Assembly: GCF_040499845.1 (NCBI RefSeq)
Contig: NZ_CP159342.1
Span: 5,518,001 to 5,582,000, forward strand
Direction of reading: 5' to 3'
From: Micromonospora sp. CCTCC AA 2012012
Lineage (GTDB): Bacteria; Actinomycetota; Actinomycetes; Mycobacteriales; Micromonosporaceae
Length of the DNA: 64,000 nt
Shown here: positions 36,309 through 45,216 of the stretch, in pieces
How the letters are laid out: the number at the start of each line of letters is the position of its first letter
How positions within the stretch are numbered: the first letter of the stretch is position 1
Translations under genes and position numbers: made by a program
The notes under the pieces: model-generated
The model's database searches: none
Told to the model about the DNA's origin: nothing
What the model saw: the letters and a program-made list of their open reading frames with translations, nothing else

Positions 36309-37115
36309 TCAGTCGAGCAGGAAGCGGCGGATCTCGGCGGCCAGGTCCTCCGGCGGCACGTCGTGGAAGCCGCCGGGCACGCTGCGGTGCGTGGCACCGG
36401 GGATCGCCCCCGCCGTCGCGCCGGCCGCTTCCCGCAACCACGGCGGGCTTCCCGTGCTGTCGACCACCACGGTCGGCGCGGTGACCCTGGCCAACCGGGC
36501 CGTGGGCAGGGCCCCGTCGCCGGTCACCGTGCAGTCGTAGGCCAGGGTATGGGCCAGTCCCTCCAGCCAGGACCAGCCGGGTGACCGGCGCATCCCCTCG
36601 ACGCCCTCGGCGGGCACCCCGACCGCGGCGGTCAGGAAGAGCGCGACCGCGTCGCCGCGCCGGCCGGCCGACACCAGCCCGGTCAGCCGCTCCGCGAGAT
36701 CGGCCGGGGCGCCACCGTCGTGCCCGTCGACCCGGAACGGCGGCTCGAAGAGCGCCAGGCCGGTCACCGGCAGCCCCACGGCCGCCGCCTCGGCGGCGAG
36801 GATCGCGCCGGACGAGATGCCGTAGACGTGCGCCCGGCCGCCGGCCGCCTCGATCACGGCGGCCAGGTCGTCGGTCTCCCGCTGCACCGCGTACGGTCCG
36901 GTGTCGCCGCTGTCGCCCCGCCCACGACGGTCGTAGCCGTACACGGTGAAGTCGGCGGAGAGGGCGGTGCCCAGCGCGCGGGTGGTGGACCGGTCGTTGA
37001 AGGCCCCACCGACCAGGACGATGGGCGGGCCGTCACCGGCCGTCTCGTAGGCGATGGGGGTGCCGTCGGCCGAGCGGGCCGAGTCCACCGTCCAGGTAGT
37101 CCGGACAGACGTCAT
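36309..37115 (-). CDS. alpha/beta-fold hydrolase
   Basis: The 268-residue cytoplasmic hydrolase has the oxyanion-loop segment IVLVGGAFNDRS, YDRRGRGDSGDTGPY, the nucleophile elbow GISSG near residue 98 and a terminal His in PGATHRSVPGGFHDV. Substrate unknown. It is close to small esterases that act in many actinomycetes. ATG 37115 has no strong ribosome site. The stop is adjacent to the tandem repeat. Confidence 0.88.
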   Translation of the reverse strand: MTSVRTTWTVDSARSADGTPIAYETAGDGPPIVLVGGAFNDRSTTRALGTALSADFTVYGYDRRGRGDSGDTGPYAVQRETDDLAAVIEAAGGRAHVYGISSGAILAAEAAAVGLPVTGLALFEPPFRVDGHDGGAPADLAERLTGLVSAGRRGDAVALFLTAAVGVPAEGVEGMRRSPGWSWLEGLAHTLAYDCTVTGDGALPTARLARVTAPTVVVDSTGSPPWLREAAGATAGAIPGATHRSVPGGFHDVPPEDLAAEIRRFLLD

Positions 37116-37400
37116 GGCTACTTTCTAGTCCATGCCCCTGACAGCGGGGGCTCGTGAAGGAATTCACCTGCCCGTCATGTCCGACTCGTCGGACAGACCG
37201 GTACAGGTCGCCCCCGATACCGGCGGATCTGATCGACTGTCCCGGTCGACCGATCGCGGTACGGGTGGCAAGCTTGCCTCGGCGGGGCGGCGTCTCCCCC
37301 GACCGCCGCCACCCGCGATCAACCCCTGTCACGGCACGGATCAGGGTCCCGGGCGAACCATCGCCCGGACAACCACGCGCCGAACCTCACGAGGAGTTCC

Positions 37401-39140
37401 ATGTCCGTCCCCGGGATGCGCCGGGCCTTCGTCGGCCTGGCCGCACTCGCCGCGACCGCGCTCGGCACGGTCGCCGTCAACCCCAGCCAGGCGGAAGCCG
37501 GCCCCAAGCCGGTCGACGTCAAGCTGCTCGCCATCAACGACTTCCACGGCAACCTGGAGCCGCCGACCGGCTCCAGCGGCACCATCGCCGGGCAGCCCGC
37601 CGGCGGTGCGGAATACCTCGCCACCCAGCTCAAGCAGCTGCGCGGCGCCACCGAGGAGGAGCAGGAGCACACCATCACGGTCGCCGCCGGTGACCTGATC
37701 GGTGCCTCCCCGCTGCTCTCCGCGGCCTTCCACGACGAGCCCACCATCGAGGAGATGAACCTCGCCGGGCTCCAGTTCACCAGCGTCGGCAACCACGAGT
37801 TCGACGAGGGCGCCACCGAGCTGCTGCGCATGCAGAACGGCGGCTGCCACCCGGTGGACGGCTGCGCCGACGGCACCCCGTTCGAGGGCGCCAAGTTCCA
37901 GTACCTCTCCGCCAACGCCTTCCGCACCGCCACCGGCCAGCCGCTGCTGCCGCCGTACGGCATCAAGAAGGTCGACGGCGTCAAGGTCGGCTTCATCGGG
38001 ATGACCCTGGAGGGCACCCCGAACATCGTCAGCCAGCAGGGCGTCGCCGGCCTCACCTTCGCCGACGAGGCGGACACCGCCAACAAGTACGCCCGCATCC
38101 TGCAGCGCCAGGGCGTGCAGTCCATCGTCGTGCTGCTGCACGAGGGTGGCGTGCAGAACGGCGGCGGCATCAACGACTGCACCGGCTTCAGCGGCCCGAT
38201 CGTCGACATCGCCAACCGGATGGACCCGTCCATCGACGTGATCGTCAGCGGGCACACCCACGCGGCGTACAACTGCAACATCAACGGCAAGCTGGTCACC
38301 AGTGCCAGCTCCTTCGGTCGCCTTGTCACCGACATCGACCTGAAGATCGACCGTCGCACCGGTGACGTGGTCCGCGCCGCCGCGAACAACGTCGTGGTCA
38401 CCCGGGACCTCGCCAAGGACCCGGCGACCACCGATCTGATCAACCGGTACAAGACCGCGCTCGGCCCGGTCGCCGACAAGGTGGTCGGCGAGACCACCAG
38501 CGCGATCACCAAGGCGCCGGAGAACCTGTACCAGACCGGGGTGGACGCCAACGGCAAGCCGACGTACCAGACCGGTGAGTCGCCGCTGGGCAACATCATC
38601 GCCGACGCCCAGCTCGCCGCCACCGACAACGAGCAGAACGCGGTCGCCGCGTTCATGAACCCCGGTGGTGTCCGCGCCGACCTCGACGCCGGCCCGGTCA
38701 CCTACGCCGAGGCGTTCACCGTGCAGCCGTTCGCCAACAACCTGGTGACGCTCGACCTGACCGGCGCGCAGCTCTACTGCATGCTGGAGCAGCAGTTCAC
38801 CGTCGCCCGGGTGCTGTACGCCTCGTCGACCGTGCACTACGTGGTCGACCCGAACGGCACCACCGCCGCGGCCGGCGCGCCGTGCAGCGGCAGCCGGGTG
38901 GTCCGGGGCAGCCTCACCATCAACGGTGCCCCCGTCACCGACACCGCGACCTACCGGGTCACGGTGAACAACTTCCTCGCCGGCGGCGGTGACGGGTTCA
39001 GCGTCCTCAAGGACGGCACGAACCAGGTCACCGGCATGATCGACCTGGACGCGTTCGTGGCGTACCTGACCGCCAAGTCGCCGGTCTCCGCGCCGGCTCT
39101 GGACCGGATCCAGACCACCGCCGAGGTGCCCGCCGCCTGA
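37401..39140 (+). CDS. secreted bifunctional metallophosphatase/5'-nucleotidase
   Basis: The 579-residue protein has a Sec signal peptide (RRAFVGLAALAATALGTVAV, cleavage around residue 32). The metallophosphatase domain has LLAINDFHGNLEP, VAAGDLIGASP, VGNHEFDEG and VSGHTHAAYNC; the C-terminal 5'-nucleotidase domain has MNPGGVRADLDAGPVTYAEAF and VNNFLAGGGDGFSVL. It probably dephosphorylates nucleotides outside the cell to release phosphate and nucleosides. ATG 37401 follows GAGGAG. A strong hairpin follows the gene. Confidence 0.94.
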   Translation: MSVPGMRRAFVGLAALAATALGTVAVNPSQAEAGPKPVDVKLLAINDFHGNLEPPTGSSGTIAGQPAGGAEYLATQLKQLRGATEEEQEHTITVAAGDLIGASPLLSAAFHDEPTIEEMNLAGLQFTSVGNHEFDEGATELLRMQNGGCHPVDGCADGTPFEGAKFQYLSANAFRTATGQPLLPPYGIKKVDGVKVGFIGMTLEGTPNIVSQQGVAGLTFADEADTANKYARILQRQGVQSIVVLLHEGGVQNGGGINDCTGFSGPIVDIANRMDPSIDVIVSGHTHAAYNCNINGKLVTSASSFGRLVTDIDLKIDRRTGDVVRAAANNVVVTRDLAKDPATTDLINRYKTALGPVADKVVGETTSAITKAPENLYQTGVDANGKPTYQTGESPLGNIIADAQLAATDNEQNAVAAFMNPGGVRADLDAGPVTYAEAFTVQPFANNLVTLDLTGAQLYCMLEQQFTVARVLYASSTVHYVVDPNGTTAAAGAPCSGSRVVRGSLTINGAPVTDTATYRVTVNNFLAGGGDGFSVLKDGTNQVTGMIDLDAFVAYLTAKSPVSAPALDRIQTTAEVPAA

Positions 39141-39156
39141 CGGCAGCCCGTACGAC

Positions 39157-39190
39157 GACGGGCCCCGGAGCGTCTGCTCCGGGGCCCGTC
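39157..39190. terminator. terminator between 5'-nucleotidase and MFS genes
   Basis: A perfect 15-bp stem (39157-39171, 39176-39190) with loop GTCT lies between two convergent genes. Confidence 0.85.
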
Positions 39191-39214
39191 CGCATCTGCG
39201 GGTGGGGGCGGCCC

Positions 39215-40498
39215 TCAGCGGGCGACGGCCTCGGGCTCGCGGGGTGGGGCCAGGGTGCCGCGCCCGTCCTGTCCGGGGTCGAGCAGCCGGCGCAGGGAGA
39301 GGGCGATCACCGAGGCGGTCAGGCAACCGCCGACCACGGCGACCACCCAGACCCGCCCGTGCGCCGCACCGATCAGCGGGCCGGCGGTGACCGGGCCGAT
39401 CACCCCGCTGATTCCGAAGATCATCGAACTCATCGCGTTGTACCGGCCGCGCAGCTCGTCGGTGGCGAGCGCGTTGGTCAGCGCCGGCATCACCGGTGAC
39501 AGCAGCGTCTCGCCGAAGCCGAAGATCGCCGAGCAGGCCACCACGCCGAGCGCCGCGAGCAGCGCGTTCCCCGTACCGACCAGGCCGGCGGCGCCGAGCA
39601 CCAGCCAGGCGGTCGCGAAGACCGCGCCCACCGCGGCGAGCGCGCCGGTCCGGCTGCGCCCCTCCAGCCGACGGATCACCAGCAGCTGGGAGAGCACGAT
39701 CATCACCGTGTTCGCGGCGAGGGCCCAGGCCACCACCCGCGGTGTCACCCCCACCACCCGGATCGCGTACGCGGTGAAGCCCACCTCGATCTGCGCGTAA
39801 CCGCAGGTGGTGAGCACCAGCCCGAAGACGACCAGGCGGCGGAACGGCCGGTCCCGCAGCACGGTGAGATAGCCCCCGGTCGCCGGCCGCTCCTCGGCGC
39901 CCGTGGCGACGGCGAGCCGGTGGCCGACCTGCGGCAGGGTCAGCAGGATCACCGCCGGCATCAGATAGCTCAGCGCGTCCAGCAGATAGATCGCCTGGAA
40001 GGTCACCGGGCGGGCCACGTCGACCACCGCGCCGGAGACCAGACCGCCCAGCCCGATGCCGAGGTTGAGCAGGGCGAACTGGAGGCCGAAGACGCGCTGC
40101 CGCTCACCGTCGTCGGTCAACGACGCGAGGATGGTCGCCTGCCCGGACCAGAGCGCCGAGCTGCCCACCGCGACGAGTGTGAGGACCGCGAAGGCGGTGC
40201 CGGTCGAGTGGACCAGGGCGAGCAGCCCGGTGCCCACCGCCTCCAGCACGAGACAGGGCAGCACCACCCGGCGGGCGCCGAACCGGTCGATCAGCGTGCC
40301 GCCCACCGGGGACAGTGCGAGCGTCACCGCACCGCACCAGCCGATCGCCAGACCGGCTGTGGTGTCGCTCAGTCCCCGCAGGTCGGTGAGGTAGATGAAG
40401 AGGAACGGCAGGGTCAGGCCGCGCCCGACCGCCGAGAGCAGGGTGCCGAGGAGGATCCGACGGGCTTCCGGGCGGGTGGGGAGGGCGCGGCGCAGCAT
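39215..40498 (-). CDS. MFS transporter (12-TM)
   Basis: The 427-residue protein has twelve predicted helices. Motif A is seen as VGGTLIDRFGARRVVLP near residue 65. It resembles drug-export DHA1-type permeases. Substrate unknown. ATG 40498 starts MLRRALPTRPEARRILLGTLLS. It is divergent from a small unknown gene. Confidence 0.88.
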   Translation of the reverse strand: MLRRALPTRPEARRILLGTLLSAVGRGLTLPFLFIYLTDLRGLSDTTAGLAIGWCGAVTLALSPVGGTLIDRFGARRVVLPCLVLEAVGTGLLALVHSTGTAFAVLTLVAVGSSALWSGQATILASLTDDGERQRVFGLQFALLNLGIGLGGLVSGAVVDVARPVTFQAIYLLDALSYLMPAVILLTLPQVGHRLAVATGAEERPATGGYLTVLRDRPFRRLVVFGLVLTTCGYAQIEVGFTAYAIRVVGVTPRVVAWALAANTVMIVLSQLLVIRRLEGRSRTGALAAVGAVFATAWLVLGAAGLVGTGNALLAALGVVACSAIFGFGETLLSPVMPALTNALATDELRGRYNAMSSMIFGISGVIGPVTAGPLIGAAHGRVWVVAVVGGCLTASVIALSLRRLLDPGQDGRGTLAPPREPEAVAR

Positions 40499-40608
40499 GG
40501 CTGGATTCTCTGCGTCGGGTACGACGGTGCGCGACCGGATAACCGACGATCCGGCCCTGGGCGGAGCCGGTGGGTGAGCAGGCCCACATGGTCTGCCATG
40601 CTGACCCG

Positions 40609-41082
40609 GTGAGCACGACCTGGCGACACCTGCCCGCCCCGGCCCGTGAGATCGCGGCGGCCGCCGCGGAGGCCGTCGCCGCCGCCCGGGAGCGGGACGC
40701 GGGGGCGTACGAGCTGGCGGTGGAGCGGCTCACCGCCGCCGACCGGGCCGGCCTGGTGCTCGGTGGGGTGGTACGCCTGCTGCTGGAGGAGAGCCACCCG
40801 GACGGGTTGGCCGGCGACGACGTACGCCAGGTCCTGGAACGCTGCGTGCGGTCGGTGACGCCGTGGTGGTCGCAGGTCGACCCGCACGTGCTGCTGGTGC
40901 TGCTGGCCAGCGCCCTCGGCGTCTACGACCCCGGCGAGGACGACGCGCCGCCCGGGCCGGGGGAGATCGCGCGACACGCCCCGCTGCTCGTGGCCGACCT
41001 GCTGGCCGTCACCGGCCGACCGTTGGACGACTACCTGGCCGCCGCGTTCGCCGAGGTCGCCCGCACCGAACTGCACGACTGA
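40609..41082 (+). CDS. conserved hypothetical helical protein
   Basis: From GTG 40609 (VSTTWRHLPAPAREI) the product is 157 residues, mostly alpha-helical and acidic, with AAAAAEAVAAARERDAGAYELAVERL and a Trp-containing CVRSVTPWWSQVDPHVLLVLLASALGVYDPGEDD. No domain is recognised. ATG 40588 is an alternative start. It lies between an MFS gene and an antiporter gene, both on the other strand. Confidence 0.65.
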   Translation: MSTTWRHLPAPAREIAAAAAEAVAAARERDAGAYELAVERLTAADRAGLVLGGVVRLLLEESHPDGLAGDDVRQVLERCVRSVTPWWSQVDPHVLLVLLASALGVYDPGEDDAPPGPGEIARHAPLLVADLLAVTGRPLDDYLAAAFAEVARTELHD

Positions 41083-41092
41083 CCCGAGCCGG

Positions 41093-42199
41093 TCACGGGC
41101 TGGCGGCGAGGAAGACGAAGGCGGCGAGCAGCACCAGGTGCACCCCGCCCTGGAGTACGGTCGCCCGGCCCGGCACGACGGTGAGGACGCCGGTCACGGC
41201 GGTCAGGGCGAGCAGCGTGAGCTGGGTGCCGCCGAGGCCGAGCAGCAGCGGGCCGTCGAGCCAGACGGAGGCGAGCGCGATGGCCGGGATGGTCAGCCCG
41301 ATGCTGGCCATGGCGGAGCCGAGGGCCAGGTTCAGGCTGATCTGCACCCGGTCGCGGCGGGCGGCGCGGGCCGCCGCGAGGGTCTCCGGCAGCAGCACCA
41401 GCAGGGCGATGACCACGCCGACGAAGGCCTGCGGGAGGTTCGCGGCCGAGACGCCGGCCTCGATCGTCGGCGAAATGATCTTCGCGTTGCCGACCACCGC
41501 CACCAACGCCACCACCAGCAGCGCCACGCTGGTCCACGCGGTACGCGCCGACGGCGGGTCGGCGTGCCCGTCCCCGTCCACGTCGACGATCCGGCCGTCC
41601 TGGCTGACCGGGAGGAAGTAGTCCCGGTGCCGGCCGGTCTGCACCAGCACGAAGAGCCCGTACAGGGCGAGCGACGCCACGGCCGCGAACGCCAGCTGCG
41701 CGGGGGAGAACTCCGGGCCGGGACGGCTGGTGGTGAAGGTCGGCACGACCAGGCTGAGGGTGGCCAGGGTCGCCACGGTGGCCAGCGCCCCGCCGGTGCC
41801 CTCCGGGTTGAAGACGGCCACCCGGCGGCGCAGCGCCCCGAGCAGCAGCGACAGGCCGAGGATCCCGTTGCAGGTGATCATGACGGCGGCGAAGACGGTG
41901 TCCCGGGCCAGCGCCTGGGTCTTGTCGCCGCCGCTGATCATCAGCGTGACGATCAGGGCCACCTCGATGACGGTCACCGCCACCGCGAGGACCAGCGAAC
42001 CGAACGGCTCACCCACCTTGTGGGCGACCACCTCGGCGTGGTGCACGGCGGCCAGGACCGCGCCGGCCAGCAGCGCGGCCACCACCGCGACCAGCACGCC
42101 GGGCAGGTCCCGCCCCCAGGCGGCGGCGAGCACGACCACCGCGATCAGGGGTACGACGAAGGTCCAGTCGGTCACGCGGGACTTGATCAGGGCCGTCAT
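41093..42199 (-). CDS. calcium/cation:proton antiporter (CAX/ChaA family)
   Basis: The 368-residue membrane protein has about eleven helices. The two CAX alpha repeats are visible as SLVLAVAVTVIEVALIVTL in the N-terminal half and QAFVGVVIALLVLLPETLAAARAARRDRVQISLNLALGSAMASIGLTIPAIAL in the second, with acidic residues in the transport path. It should exchange Ca2+ or Na+/K+ for protons. A GGTGAGG-TGCC-CCTCACC inverted repeat (42223-42240) sits 24 bp upstream and may be an operator. Confidence 0.88.
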   Translation of the reverse strand: MTALIKSRVTDWTFVVPLIAVVVLAAAWGRDLPGVLVAVVAALLAGAVLAAVHHAEVVAHKVGEPFGSLVLAVAVTVIEVALIVTLMISGGDKTQALARDTVFAAVMITCNGILGLSLLLGALRRRVAVFNPEGTGGALATVATLATLSLVVPTFTTSRPGPEFSPAQLAFAAVASLALYGLFVLVQTGRHRDYFLPVSQDGRIVDVDGDGHADPPSARTAWTSVALLVVALVAVVGNAKIISPTIEAGVSAANLPQAFVGVVIALLVLLPETLAAARAARRDRVQISLNLALGSAMASIGLTIPAIALASVWLDGPLLLGLGGTQLTLLALTAVTGVLTVVPGRATVLQGGVHLVLLAAFVFLAASP

Positions 42200-42664
42200 C
42201 GGTCAACAATGCCAGGAAAAGCGGTGAGGTGCCCCTCACCGACAGGTCGGGAGGCTCACCGGGACAGCCGGTTTCCGGGAATCACGGCGGGGTGGACGAC
42301 ATGCCGCGGGAACAGCGGAACGCCTGGGTACGCCTCGTCGTCAACCCCGGTGCTCGCCGATCGCGAGCCCGAATGTGCCCCACTCCAGTCACCAGCTAGC
42401 ACCGGCTGTGGACGGGAAAAGTTGCCTGGCAACGCCGCCCGGACCGGCGAGGGCCGAGTGGGCCGGGCCGGGGAGTCGGCTCGGCGGAATCGAATGTCGA
42501 ATCCGGACCGGCACGTCGGCCAACGGGAATGACGTGCTGGCGGCCGGGGTCGACCGCTGGTCCGTGACCGGGATCGCCGGGGTGCTCGATGCCTCGGGAG
42601 GAGCGGTGAGCCCTGGAAACGAATCAAGACCCCTCCGTGGAGGGGCCTTGACCTTCACTTACCT
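42200..42664. other. 465-bp intergenic region left of the tRNA-Pro relic
   Basis: It holds the inverted repeat upstream of the antiporter gene and a terminator-type hairpin at 42625-42650 next to the truncated tRNA-Pro copy. No gene is recognisable. Confidence 0.5.
42625..42650 (-). terminator. ancestral tRNA-Pro terminator
   Basis: A 12-bp stem with one mismatch (42625-42636 and 42639-42650), followed on the minus strand by TTGATT, lies 15 bp beyond the 3' end of the truncated tRNA-Pro copy. It is probably the tRNA's original terminator, separated from the gene by insertion of the element. Confidence 0.6.
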
Positions 42665-42706
42665 CTGGTCGGGGTGGCCGGATTCGAACCGACGACCCCT
42701 TCGTCC
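42665..42706 (-). repeat. truncated tRNA-Pro 3' half, left attachment site of the relic element
   Basis: This 42-bp segment matches 45045-45086 with one mismatch (42698 C, 45078 T): 33 identical bases, the mismatch, then eight more. It covers the tRNA-Pro from anticodon loop to 3' end, the typical integrase crossover region. Sequence beyond it is unrelated to tRNA. Confidence 0.85.
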
Positions 42707-42794
42707 AGAAGGAACGATCGGCGGCTGCAGAGCTGGACATGTAGTACGCGGACAACTCGCGCTGACCGAGGCGGGACTGCGGCGCTCGTCCACT

Positions 42795-42824
42795 TTGTCA
42801 GGTCGAGCGCGCGTCCGATAAGAT
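42795..42824 (+). promoter_or_regulatory. predicted sigma-70-type promoter
   Basis: TTGTCA at 42795-42800 and TAAGAT at 42819-42824 are spaced 18 bp. This fits the housekeeping promoter of actinomycetes and would serve the small gene at 42924, leaving an ~90-nt leader with a GGGCTGC...GCAGCCC hairpin. Confidence 0.5.
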
Positions 42825-42923
42825 TGGGGGCGGTGTGATCTATCGACCGCTCTTCTGGATGGTTCCGGGCTGCGGGAGGCGCTGCAGCCCTCCTGGAGAG
42901 GGGCCCCCGAAGAAGGGACTGAA

Positions 42924-43106
42924 ATGATCACGCCTGAAGGACAGGATCAGCAGACGGGTTTACTCGTGAACCTGGCTCTGGCCTGCGAGGTGATCGCGAA
43001 CCTGAACGCGGCTACCGGCAGGGACGAGCCCGGCATCACCGAGCTCGTCCTGCTGGCCCTGGTGCTGGTCCTCGTCAACGGCGTCCACTCCAACGACGAG
43101 AACTAG
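42924..43106 (+). CDS. 60-residue peptide with one membrane segment
   Basis: The peptide starts at an ATG with AAGGGA upstream. It is acidic and ends with a hydrophobic stretch (ITELVLLALVLVLVNGV) and a polar tail HSNDEN. No family is recognised. It has its own predicted promoter and terminator, which argues that it is real. It lies inside the relic element. Confidence 0.55.
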   Translation: MITPEGQDQQTGLLVNLALACEVIANLNAATGRDEPGITELVLLALVLVLVNGVHSNDEN

Positions 43107-43792
43107 CTCTTCACCTCTAGCCGGAGGGGCTGCGTGCAAGCGTGGCCCCTCCGCCTTATCTTCCAAACTAACTATACCTAACTTCTACCAAGTTAACATG
43201 TACGAGGTTAGACGGATCGTTGTGGCTGTTACCTGGGTCTCTGCCATCGTTCAAGCTGTTAGTCGAACGTCAGGACCGTAATGCTAGCGACGAAGCCCTC
43301 CGTAACCCGCCGCATCATGCTCCACGCCATCCCGTCGGCCTTCGTCCGCACGCTCGTGAAGTTGGCCAGGCCCCACCTGCTCGGCTTCGCCCGGACGGAG
43401 GTTGTCGGGATAGCGCCACCATCCCGGAGTGCCCGAAGACCCCGCCGGAGGCACCGTCCTTGAGTCGATCACCATCACAGCCCCAGAGCTGCCAGCAACC
43501 AAGGCGGCCCGGGTTTCTTCGTATGTCGCGCCGCCGGCGGGCTGGCAACCGCGTGCCGGCGGCCGAAGGCCAGAGGGCAACGCGGCGGGCCGATAGGCCC
43601 GGCCCAGGTTCGGCAGCGCGCGCGGCCTGCGAAGCGGGCCGCCTTGAAGACGTACAGAAAGTTCTCACCACCTGGCCGGTAGCCGGCCTTCCGCTGCCCG
43701 GACAGCAGGCGCGCCAGGCTGTGGCGTCGGTGCTGGGTGGTGACCACGAGGACGCCTACACCGCAGAGCTGCCTCGCCGGTAGCAGGTGTCC
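43107..43792. other. eroded region inside the relic element
   Basis: This holds the terminator 43122-43153, then an AT-rich patch with TAACTT-CTACC-AAGTTA (43179-43195), and then about 550 bp where all six frames are short or compositionally odd. A minus-strand frame at 43284-43580 (with TYEETRAALVAGSSGAVMVI) looks protein-like and may be the remains of a gene. I call nothing here. Confidence 0.4.
43122..43153 (+). terminator. terminator after the 60-residue peptide gene
   Basis: A perfect 9-bp stem (CGGAGGGGC at 43122-43130, its complement at 43145-43153) is followed by CCTTATCTTCC, 16 bp after the stop codon. Confidence 0.7.
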
Positions 43793-44635
43793 CTAGTTCC
43801 GGCGCCGGTACTGCGTCCCGTCCGGGTCTCGCTCGAACACAGGTAGATCCGGCGTGTGCAGTGCAGGAGCCTGGAGAGCAACCGCGCTCAGGACGTCTTG
43901 GTCGGACACATCGAATCGGGCCGGGAAGCGAATCGACATTGACTGAGGCCACACGGGCCGCCAGCGGTTCGAATCCCGCGTTGGCGGAGGCACGCCCCAG
44001 CCGTCGACGGTGTAGACCAAGAACGACAAGCTGCGAAAGGTTAGGCAGGTCCACAGAACGTTCCGAATATCACCGTCGTCCCACGGCCTGTCAGATCTAC
44101 GCACCTGGACTGCCATCTGTTTGATATTGAAGTCCAACTCCCCGGCATGACGACCAAGCCACACTTTGCAGTCGGGGGGAGGAAGTAGCCGCTGGCGGAG
44201 GTAGTGGTAGCTGTCTGAATGACCCACAGTGGTCCCGGCGCTCAACGCCTGCATCCATGCGGTCTTCACTGCCCACGTGGAGAGCCGCGCCGCCTCGTCG
44301 GGCAGGATGCCGATGCTCCAGCCTCTGACGGCAGCATCCATGAGCGAGAGAACCAGCGGCTTGACCTGTCTCTCAAGCTGACTCATCCACCCGTTGTTGC
44401 AAGATCTACACACCTCTCGCGTCTTCATCGTCAGCACGGAGCCGAGTCGCTGTGTAACGACGGTGGGCATCTCCTTGACCGTGTCGACGGCGGTCTGCCC
44501 GAAGCCGGCTTCGTGGTTCCAGCGATGCGGTTCCACGTTCTCCGCGTAAGGGTGCAGCCATTGAGGCCAGACATGCTCCTTCGAGAATCCGTCAGTCTTG
44601 CTGCAGAAAACACACGATCGTCGTTTGGCTCGCAC
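43793..44635 (-). CDS. HNH-like Cys/His-rich protein carried by the relic element
   Basis: The start is GTG 44635, with GGAGGAAG 9 nt upstream, giving 280 residues; the longer frame is only antisense to the integrase relic. The N terminus has CVFC near residue 8, then SKEHVWPQWLHP, and CRSCNNGWMSQLERQVKP near 72. The pattern CxxC...EHxxP...CxxCNxxW is that of an HNH/treble-clef nuclease in which EH supplies the catalytic His. The remaining 190 residues are helical and Trp-rich with no known domain. Its GC content is lower than that of neighbours. It may be a nuclease with a defence or mobility role; this is inference. Confidence 0.75.
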   Translation of the reverse strand: MRAKRRSCVFCSKTDGFSKEHVWPQWLHPYAENVEPHRWNHEAGFGQTAVDTVKEMPTVVTQRLGSVLTMKTREVCRSCNNGWMSQLERQVKPLVLSLMDAAVRGWSIGILPDEAARLSTWAVKTAWMQALSAGTTVGHSDSYHYLRQRLLPPPDCKVWLGRHAGELDFNIKQMAVQVRRSDRPWDDGDIRNVLWTCLTFRSLSFLVYTVDGWGVPPPTRDSNRWRPVWPQSMSIRFPARFDVSDQDVLSAVALQAPALHTPDLPVFERDPDGTQYRRRN

Positions 44636-44662
44636 GTCCGTAGCTTCCTCCGCCTCGCCTAA

Positions 44663-44980
44663 GCCGCATACACGGCGGACCGGCACGCCCTCGGCCTGGT
44701 CTTCGTCACCACTGTCGGCACTGCCCTCGACGCGGCCAACGTCCGCCGAGTCGTCACCCTCGCCGGCATGGATCCGGCCGCCTGGACTCCCCGTGAGCTG
44801 CGGCACAGCTTCGTGTCGCTGCTCTCCGACAGCGGCGTGAGCCTGGAAGACATCGCCGACCTGTGCGGCCACTCGGGCACCACCGTTACGGAGAAGGTCT
44901 ACCGTCACCAGCTCCGGCCGGTGATGCTCCAGGGCGCGGCAGTCATGGATCGCATCTTCGCGCCGGCTGCTGAGGCGTAG
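44663..44980 (+). pseudogene. tyrosine recombinase, C-terminal fragment
   Basis: The frame is closed by TAA at 44660-44662 and reads 105 codons. It has the tail of the catalytic domain: GLVFVTTVGTALDAANVRR, then TPRELRHSFVSLLSDSG with the second Arg motif (LRHS), GHSGTTVTEKVYRHQL with His and the nucleophile Tyr. The first catalytic Arg and both N-terminal domains are missing. ATG 44768 could start a 70-residue piece, but it would be inactive. It lies 69 bp from the intact tRNA-Pro, as an integrase gene should. Confidence 0.85.
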
Positions 44981-45008
44981 TCACTCAGTTGGTCACCCAG
45001 GATGCACT

Positions 45009-45041
45009 AGAGGGCACATCCATGGATCGGATGTGCCCTCT
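45009..45041 (-). terminator. terminator of tRNA-Pro
   Basis: A perfect 13-bp stem (45009-45021, 45029-45041) with a 7-nt loop begins 8 bp after the tRNA 3' end on the minus strand. It also faces the integrase relic and can end transcription both ways. It was brought in by the element. Confidence 0.8.
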
Positions 45042-45048
45042 CACCTGG

Positions 45049-45122
<74 letters not shown>

Positions 45123-45216
45123 AGGCGTGCCGACAAATAGTAGCCCACCCGCTCCCGTGGTCAAACTCGGTACCCCCCGGCGTCGGCGGGACCCGGCCCG
45201 GGCCCCGCCGACGGGT

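Noticed and set aside
35654..36484. 276-codon plus-strand gene between phosphodiesterase and hydrolase
   Set aside because: It is Arg/Pro/Gly-rich, runs through the tandem repeat and into the antisense of the hydrolase gene, and has no domain.
42669..42706. A second functional tRNA-Pro
   Set aside because: Only the 3' half is present; the 5' acceptor strand, D arm and half of the anticodon stem are missing.
43220..43783. 187-codon plus-strand gene in the relic element
   Set aside because: It has no ribosome site, is of odd composition, and competes with equally open minus-strand frames; it looks like decayed sequence.
44636..44908. N-terminal extension of the HNH-like protein
   Set aside because: This part is antisense to the integrase relic; a GTG with a strong Shine-Dalgarno at 44635 gives a better start.
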